Shown here piece after piece: positions 63,299-64,000 of a stretch of DNA of 64,000 nucleotides; the first letter of the stretch is position 1, and each line of letters starts with the position of its first letter. The notes beneath the pieces were generated by a model. That model was not told where the DNA came from. It searched no databases and saw only the letters and a list, made by a program, of their open reading frames with translations. The stretch is from positions 186,001 to 250,000 of the forward strand of contig JBJLEZ010000001.1 of the NCBI GenBank assembly GCA_045565695.1, written 5' to 3'. The translations under genes and the position numbers were made by a program. This DNA comes from GCA-2690565 sp002457235 (GTDB lineage: Bacteria > Verrucomicrobiota > Verrucomicrobiia > Opitutales > Coraliomargaritaceae).

Positions 63299-64000
63299 TC
63301 AATTATACATTCCTGAATAGAGCTTAGTGAACTCTTGCGCAATATTTGACCAGGAATAATGTTTTTTTACATATTGATGAGATTCTTGTCCTAATCTTAA
63401 AAACTTACTATTATCAAATGATAGGAATAGCGAAAGGCTTTTTTCTAGCCTTGGAATATCAGGATAGACCTCAAATGCTAACTTTAATTCTAGAGCTTCA
63501 TTAAGATTACATTGCTTGGTCATAGCAACTGGAAGCGATGAAGCCCATGCTTCTAAAATAGCAACTGGAAGCCCTTCGCTTTTTGATGGAAGAATAAAAG
63601 CATCTGAACTTTTAAAACACTCTATTTTATTCTCACCACTAACATGGCCTTTGAAAGTGATATATTTATCAGGTATCGCCTTCGCCTCAGATTTTAGTTT
63701 TTTCTCGTATTCCAAATCGCCACTGCCTGCAATTTCCAACTTCCAATTAAAGTCCTTAGCATCCTGAATTAAAGACTTCCAAGCTTTTATTAATTCTAAA
63801 ACTGATTTTTTGGGGTCTAATCTTCCTAAATATAGGAGCTTTTGAGGTGACTTTTTCTTGGTGGGACCGCCGATATAATCGTTTAGATTTATTCCATTCG
63901 GCTGAATTATAATGGCACTATTACTAAGTATGTTTTTAATTGAAATAGCTTCTTCTTCGTTGAGCGCATGAATCTTATCGGCATTAAGTAATACTTTTTT
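63299..64000 (-). CDS. Glycosyltransferase family 4, N-terminus outside window
   Basis: The frame is open from the right edge to the TGA at 63299, giving 233 C-terminal residues. The second Rossmann domain of a retaining GT4 enzyme is seen: QPNGINLNDYIGG, LLYLGRLDPKKSVLELIKAW, LEIAGSGDLEYE, FKGHVSGENKIECFKSSDAF and the donor-site motif ILPSKSEGLPVAILEAWASS with its Glu-rich pattern. A shorter frame with an internal TTG at 63739 is only part of this gene. It lies 8 bases before the WcaF-like gene in the same surface-polysaccharide unit. Confidence 0.9.
   Translation of the reverse strand, partial: KKVLLNADKIHALNEEEAISIKNILSNSAIIIQPNGINLNDYIGGPTKKKSPQKLLYLGRLDPKKSVLELIKAWKSLIQDAKDFNWKLEIAGSGDLEYEKKLKSEAKAIPDKYITFKGHVSGENKIECFKSSDAFILPSKSEGLPVAILEAWASSLPVAMTKQCNLNEALELKLAFEVYPDIPRLEKSLSLFLSFDNSKFLRLGQESHQYVKKHYSWSNIAQEFTKLYSGMYN

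Overview
This is a dense, AT-rich bacterial chromosome segment (about 35% G+C on a sampled housekeeping line). No gap between genes exceeds about 200 bases. There are no insertion sequences, CRISPR arrays, rRNA genes or phage genes. The gene content points to a marine Verrucomicrobiota of the Opitutales/Puniceicoccales type, with moderate confidence. The signs are an LL-diaminopimelate aminotransferase (DapL), a fused SecDF beside YajC, an EpsI-like exosortase-associated protein with an O-antigen-ligase/TPR protein, an ECF sigma/membrane protein/HtrA-like cluster, an agarase-like glycoside hydrolase remnant, a DUF4838 protein, and a DUF4212 + VC_2705-type symporter pair. The placement rests on recognising families, not on a computed phylogeny.

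Layout. 1-8.5 kb: a Na+/solute symporter pair; lysA; a frameshifted DUF6580 membrane gene; an iron-type unit (TonB receptor then Fur-family regulator) behind a perfect palindrome resembling a Fur box; panD; pheA; scpB. 8.6-13.3 kb (+): ilvD, pgi, a small coiled-coil membrane protein, a 50-residue lipoprotein, rsmI. 13.3-21.7 kb: rnd, tRNA-Asp(GTC), then on the minus strand panC, nadB, nth, an FtsB/DivIC-like gene, a UDP-sugar pyrophosphorylase and a phosphohexomutase. 21.8-31.8 kb: dapL, a decayed and compositionally foreign agarase-like gene, nnr, pdxJ, recJ, secDF, yajC.

31.9-43.3 kb: menA and a nucleotidyltransferase; an ECF sigma factor, a membrane protein (possible anti-sigma) and a trypsin/PDZ protein that has lost its catalytic triad; a beta-ketoacyl synthase/ACP/CrtI-like oxidoreductase operon; then a minus-strand run kdsB, trpB, trpG/pabA, nrdR, unknown, HIT; a rhodanese. 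43.3-49 kb: exosortase-associated/O-antigen ligase genes and a NeuD-like acyltransferase/ACP/KAS III module. 49.1-59.1 kb: accB-accC, an Asp23/AmaP-like pair, a lipoprotein, a glutaredoxin-like protein, and gltB-gltD. 59.2-64 kb: the start of a surface-polysaccharide locus (DUF4838, a frameshifted glycosyltransferase, a WcaF-like acetyltransferase, a glycosyltransferase running off the window).

How the genes fit together. Much of the window is core biosynthesis: lysine (dapL, lysA), pantothenate (panC, panD), NAD (nadB, nnr), branched-chain and aromatic amino acids (ilvD, pheA, trpB, trpG), fatty-acid priming (accBC) and ammonia assimilation (gltBD). The accessory interest lies in two separate ACP + ketosynthase modules 10-11 kb apart, the pseudoprotease beside the ECF sigma factor, and the polysaccharide/exosortase genes. 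Four probable single-base frameshifts in three non-essential genes suggest either gene decay or residual sequencing errors.
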